A DNA stretch of 7,797 bases from Pseudomonadota bacterium (GTDB taxonomy: Bacteria > Bdellovibrionota > Oligoflexia > Oligoflexales > Oligoflexaceae): the NCBI GenBank assembly GCA_029556045.1, contig JAKQGS010000104.1, forward strand, positions 1 to 7,797. Direction: 5' to 3'. This document shows positions 5,132 to 7,797 of this stretch, in pieces. The notes under the pieces are model-generated. The model was not told the DNA's origin, ran no database searches, and worked only from the letters and a program-made list of their open reading frames with translations. A program made the position numbers and the translations under genes. How positions within the stretch are numbered: the stretch's first letter is position 1; each line of letters starts with the position of its first letter.

Positions 5132-5766
5132 AAAATTGCTGCATCCTTGGGAGCCGCTGGGTCAGGGCCCTCGCCTTGGGGGTACTGCTGAGTTTATGGG
5201 CGCCACCTGCCGCCGCCGGATTTCTCTGGCAGATGGGAGGGACTTGGGAGAGCCTGTCGCTGCGGCCTGTTGCGGAGGAACCCACCCCCAATTATTACGG
5301 GTATGGCGTGCAGATGGTCTATGGCTATTCCTTTTGGGGGGTTTGGGACCTGGGATTAACGATGGCCTATGCCCCCTTGCAGCAGGAAAGCGCGGGCCTC
5401 GGACAGGAGGACCTGCAATGGATCAGTTACGGCGGTGTGATGGGGCTGCGGTTTGGGCAGGCGGTGTACATCGGCCTCAAAGGTTTAGTTCAACAGTATG
5501 ATTTAATACGACAAAAGAGCGACGATGAAGTGGACGGCAGCTGGCGCGGCAACGGGGCCCAGCTATCTTTGGGGGGATTCTGGCCGATGGGTACCCGAAA
5601 AGGACACCTGTTGCAGGTGAATCTGGACCTTGGTATGGCAACCCTGAATCGTCAGGATGCAGCGGATCGAAAGCGCGTGGTGGACACCTTCGGTGTCAGC
5701 TTCCATTATGTTTTCAGTTCGCCGGAAGCTACCGGGCTTTGGAAGCGCATGAGCACTTTTTTTTAG
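5128..5766 (+). CDS. small outer-membrane beta-barrel-like protein
   Basis: The protein has 212 residues from TTG 5128. The first 31 or so residues are a signal peptide: Lys and Arg near the start, hydrophobic core ALALGVLLSLWA, cleavage after PPAAA. The mature part is rich in Gly, Tyr and Trp and consists of repeated strand-like segments (WQMGGTWESLSL, YGYGVQMVYGYSFWGVWDLGLTM, GGVMGLRFG, VYIGLKGLVQQYDLI, GAQLSLGGFWP, LLQVNLDLGMATL, FGVSFHYVFS) joined by short charged turns. This fits a barrel of about 8-10 strands, and the chain ends in Phe-Phe, as outer-membrane proteins often do. No family is recognised. It is translationally coupled to the unknown cytoplasmic protein upstream, suggesting a shared task. 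Confidence 0.82.
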   Translation: MKNCCILGSRWVRALALGVLLSLWAPPAAAGFLWQMGGTWESLSLRPVAEEPTPNYYGYGVQMVYGYSFWGVWDLGLTMAYAPLQQESAGLGQEDLQWISYGGVMGLRFGQAVYIGLKGLVQQYDLIRQKSDDEVDGSWRGNGAQLSLGGFWPMGTRKGHLLQVNLDLGMATLNRQDAADRKRVVDTFGVSFHYVFSSPEATGLWKRMSTFF

Positions 5767-5778
5767 GTGTAATAGCAG

Positions 5779-5806
5779 TTGATACCGTCCTTGGATGGGG
5801 TATAAG
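5779..5806 (+). promoter_or_regulatory. strong sigma70-type promoter of the structured leader
   Basis: TTGATA (5779-5784, 5/6), a 16-base spacer and TATAAG (5801-5806, 5/6). It starts 13 bases after the stop of the barrel gene, and transcription should begin near 5813. No open frame of note lies between there and the terminator at 5910-5941. Confidence 0.7.
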
Positions 5807-5812
5807 TAGATT

Positions 5813-5941
5813 TTGCAACAGGATCTTAATTGAGGCTGTTTACCACCGCGCAGCCATCATCGGAAAACGCGGTTTGAAAAAAGGGCAGCGTGCCATAAAA
5901 AAATGCAGACTTGATATCCGGGTGATATCAAGGTTTTTTTT
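5813..5941 (+). ncRNA. candidate structured leader or small RNA with H-type pseudoknot
   Basis: The predicted transcript is about 130 bases. GGCTG (5834-5838) pairs with CAGCC (5851-5855). ACCGCG (5845-5850) pairs with CGCGGT (5868-5873). The two stems interleave with no base between them, giving an H-type pseudoknot with a 6-base first loop and a 12-base purine-containing last loop (5856-5867). A small hairpin GGCA-GCG-TGCC (5884-5894) and A-rich linkers follow, then the terminator. The order promoter, compact fold, terminator, gene is that of an attenuating leader or riboswitch for the glutamate-cysteine ligase operon. A free small RNA is the alternative. I recognise no known RNA family and found no clear antiterminator. 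Confidence 0.5.
5910..5941 (+). terminator. strong intrinsic terminator before the ligase gene
   Basis: A perfect 9-bp stem, CTTGATATC/GATATCAAG (5910-5918 with 5924-5932), has loop CGGGT and is followed by G and eight T (5934-5941). It lies 144 bases past the barrel gene and 43 bases before the GTG of the ligase gene. No promoter is obvious in those 43 bases, so readthrough may supply the ligase message. Confidence 0.9.
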
Positions 5942-5984
5942 CTTATGATGATGCTGCTCCATACCAGAATAGGACGCTAAATCG

Positions 5985-7451
5985 GTGGCTTATGTGGAAG
6001 TAAATTCGGATCTGGCGCAAACTCCCGCCACGCTGGAGTCCTGCCGGCGATGGGTGTATGACCGGGTCTTCCGGCTTCGTCCCATGGAATACTGCAAACA
6101 CTACCCTGACTGGCCTGGTATGGTGGGGCTGGAACTGGAAATGGGGGTTTTCTACCAAGAATCCCTTGGCTGGAGCAAACCTTTGGCGGTGTCGCTCAGC
6201 GGTGATCGCAGTGTCTCCCAAGCCCTCTTGCCGTTGGCGCAAAGACGTGGCTGGCAGCCGCTGTTTCAAGACGATGCATCCATGTCGTTACTGAAAATCG
6301 ATCTGGACCAGGATGATCAAATCACCTTTGAACCCGGTGGTCAGGTGGAGATTTCCACCAAACCCTACCCTTGCCTTTCCGATGCACTCAATCGTTTAAC
6401 AACGGTACAGGAGGACCTTGACGCTGCTTTGCAGGTGATCGGGGCCCGCACGCTCCAATACGGAATCAACCCCTGGCTAACGGTGCAGGAGATCGGCCTG
6501 CAGATGAACAAACCCCGTTACCAGGCGATGGATCGGTATTTCAACAGACTCAGTGAATATGGACGCCGCATGATGCGGCAAACCTGCACCGTGCAGGTGA
6601 ATCTGGACTTTGGCGGTGATGAGGCCACTCTGGCGCGCCGTTACCTTGCGGCGAACCTAATAGCCCCTTTCACCACGGGGATTTTTGCATACTCCCCGGT
6701 TGTGGATGGAACCGTACAGACTGCACGCAGTTTTCGCAGCCAGGTTTGGCAAGGCATTGATACCTCGCGAACCGGATTTCCTCGCTTGGAAACCATCGCC
6801 CGCAAACTGGATCGGGATAGCTGCGTGGATGCCTATCTTGCGGCGGTCCTGAGCGCTCGTGTGGTCTTTGTCACCGGCCTGGGATTTCAACCGCAGGATG
6901 GTCGTGTCACCTTTGGTGATTGGTTGCAGCGCCCCCTTGGAGGGCTAACCCCATCGATGGCGGATTTTGAAACCCATCTGTCGCTGCAGTTCATGGAGGT
7001 TCGGCCCAGGGGCTTTTTGGAACTGCGGCCCATCGATTGCCAAAGCCGCGTTTGGCAGGCGGTGCCGGCGGCTTTTAATATCGGGATTCTTTACGATGAT
7101 AGGACGCTGGCGCGAGCCTTGGATCTGTTGCTTCCCCATTTATCCCGCCTGCCGGAACTTTGGCAAAAGTCGTCGTTCGGGCTGACCGATCCGGAGATTG
7201 CCGCGGGAGCGCAGCAGTTGATGGATATGGCTCAAGAGGGTTTTGGGCGGTTGCCGGAATGTGTGCGGGGCCGACGCACCGTTGAAACCATGGCGATTTA
7301 TGATCACCATTTTACGAGGCGTGGGCGTTGCCCCGCCGACGATATCGTGGATGCCATAACACAACACCCAGGCGGTAAAACATCACCGGAGCTTTGGTTG
7401 GCGACGGAAGACAATTGGATGCAATTGGTATGTCAAGGTGGGAGCCTATGA
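5985..7451 (+). CDS. gshA: glutamate-cysteine ligase, GCS2 family
   Basis: This 488-residue enzyme joins L-glutamate and L-cysteine with ATP to form gamma-glutamylcysteine, the first step of glutathione (or, in EgtA relatives, a donor for ergothioneine) synthesis in the cytoplasm. GCS2 motifs in order are VGLELEM (47-53), FEPGGQVEIST (115-125), GINPW (160-164), KPRYQAMDRYF (177-187), MMRQTCTVQVNLDF (196-209), RSFRSQVWQGIDTSRTGF (248-265), TFGDWL (309-314) and HLSLQFMEVRPRGFLELRPID (331-351). The length fits the family. GTG 5985 is the start, with AGGA 10 bases upstream. It sits behind the leader and terminator at 5779-5941 and overlaps the next gene by ATGA, so the two are coupled. No glutathione synthetase is in view, so the final thiol is not settled. 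Family certain; choice between GshA and EgtA-like role open. Confidence 0.9.
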   Translation: MAYVEVNSDLAQTPATLESCRRWVYDRVFRLRPMEYCKHYPDWPGMVGLELEMGVFYQESLGWSKPLAVSLSGDRSVSQALLPLAQRRGWQPLFQDDASMSLLKIDLDQDDQITFEPGGQVEISTKPYPCLSDALNRLTTVQEDLDAALQVIGARTLQYGINPWLTVQEIGLQMNKPRYQAMDRYFNRLSEYGRRMMRQTCTVQVNLDFGGDEATLARRYLAANLIAPFTTGIFAYSPVVDGTVQTARSFRSQVWQGIDTSRTGFPRLETIARKLDRDSCVDAYLAAVLSARVVFVTGLGFQPQDGRVTFGDWLQRPLGGLTPSMADFETHLSLQFMEVRPRGFLELRPIDCQSRVWQAVPAAFNIGILYDDRTLARALDLLLPHLSRLPELWQKSSFGLTDPEIAAGAQQLMDMAQEGFGRLPECVRGRRTVETMAIYDHHFTRRGRCPADDIVDAITQHPGGKTSPELWLATEDNWMQLVCQGGSL

Positions 7452-7797
7452 ACTTGAAAAATAAGAACAAGACCGACAGCACGGTGGGAGACGTTAAAAT
7501 TGGAGACTCAAAGATGAGTACAATCGATGTGACCGATGTGGATCTGGATGATCTGGGAGAGGCAGGCAATCCTGATTTTGAAAAGGATATGACACAGACC
7601 AAACTGGAAGAATATATCGATGATATTGCTGAAAGCGTCAAAGGGGGGCTGGATCAGAGTATTTCGATCCTGACTCCCTGGTTTTTCAATAACATGCCCA
7701 AGATCTATTATCAAACCACCCCGCGACAGGAGAAGGTTCGCCATCTGTCAGCCATCATCACTGGCCATGTGTTTGAAACAAAACAGACGGTTGAGCT
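7448..7797 (+). CDS. probable large NAD-dependent glutamate dehydrogenase, 5' part
   Basis: Only the first 116 residues are present; the gene runs off the window. ATG 7448 overlaps the ligase stop as ATGA, with purine-rich AAGGTGGGAG just upstream. ATG 7514 in the same frame has GGAG 8 bases upstream and is an alternative start. The first 50 residues are acidic and poorly structured. They are followed by a helix-like segment and PWFFNNMPKIYYQTT (77-91), then RHLSAIITGHVFETKQTVE (98-116). This W-F...N-M-P..Y-Y...HL.AI pattern resembles, from memory, the N-terminus of the very large NAD-glutamate dehydrogenases, which convert glutamate to 2-oxoglutarate and ammonia. The catalytic domain lies outside the window. 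Co-translation with a glutamate-using ligase agrees with this. Confidence 0.55.
   Translation, partial: MNLKNKNKTDSTVGDVKIGDSKMSTIDVTDVDLDDLGEAGNPDFEKDMTQTKLEEYIDDIAESVKGGLDQSISILTPWFFNNMPKIYYQTTPRQEKVRHLSAIITGHVFETKQTVE

Noticed and set aside
5067..5501. 144-codon plus-strand frame over the barrel gene start
   Set aside because: The competing frame has a strong ribosome site, a signal peptide and a 4-base overlap with the upstream gene. This frame reads as a Gly/Arg/Cys-rich shadow.
5832..5894. Resemblance to bacterial SRP (4.5S) RNA
   Set aside because: CTGTTTACCA and GCAGCC occur as in 4.5S RNA, but the conserved domain IV core with GGAAGGAAGCAG is missing and the pairing is a pseudoknot, not a long hairpin.

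Overview
The window looks like chromosomal DNA from a free-living Gram-negative bacterium of roughly balanced base composition. Two beta-barrel-like exported proteins, two lipoproteins with lipoboxes, one further signal-peptide protein, sigma70-type promoters, Shine-Dalgarno starts and a tRNA with encoded CCA all fit that. The phylum cannot be fixed from the sequence. I see no transposase, phage gene, CRISPR array or rRNA.

Layout. (1) Bases 1-237 hold no gene. They contain a possible promoter, a 20-bp perfect inverted repeat and an overlapping hairpin that uses the same bases. (2) A secreted protein made of two tandem copies of a two-cysteine domain lies at 238-801 (+). It converges, across a bidirectional terminator, on an unrecognised exported barrel-like protein at 888-1856 (-). 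(3) Two more minus-strand genes follow: a CAP/SCP-domain lipoprotein (2041-2751, GTG start) and a lipoprotein with an internal duplication (3017-3985). A clear terminator separates them. (4) tRNA-Gly(GCC) lies at 4404-4480 (-). Its promoter overlaps the start region of a divergent two-gene unit: a cytoplasmic protein of unknown function (4547-5131) overlapping by TTGA with a small exported barrel-like protein (5128-5766). (5) A 218-base gap carries a near-consensus promoter, a possible H-type pseudoknot, a small hairpin and a strong intrinsic terminator. It lies directly upstream of a GCS2-family glutamate-cysteine ligase (5985-7451). That gene overlaps by ATGA with the 5' end of a probable large NAD-dependent glutamate dehydrogenase, which runs off the window.

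How the genes work together. The right end is a plausible glutamate/thiol operon: one enzyme spends glutamate to make gamma-glutamylcysteine, and the next interconverts glutamate and 2-oxoglutarate. The structured leader in front of it is the most interesting item, because its order (promoter, compact fold, terminator, gene) is that of a transcription-attenuating leader. A stand-alone small RNA of about 130 nt is the main alternative. The left half is a set of cell-envelope genes, mostly without recognisable function and separated by their own terminators. Two of these proteins arose by internal duplication of cysteine-containing units.
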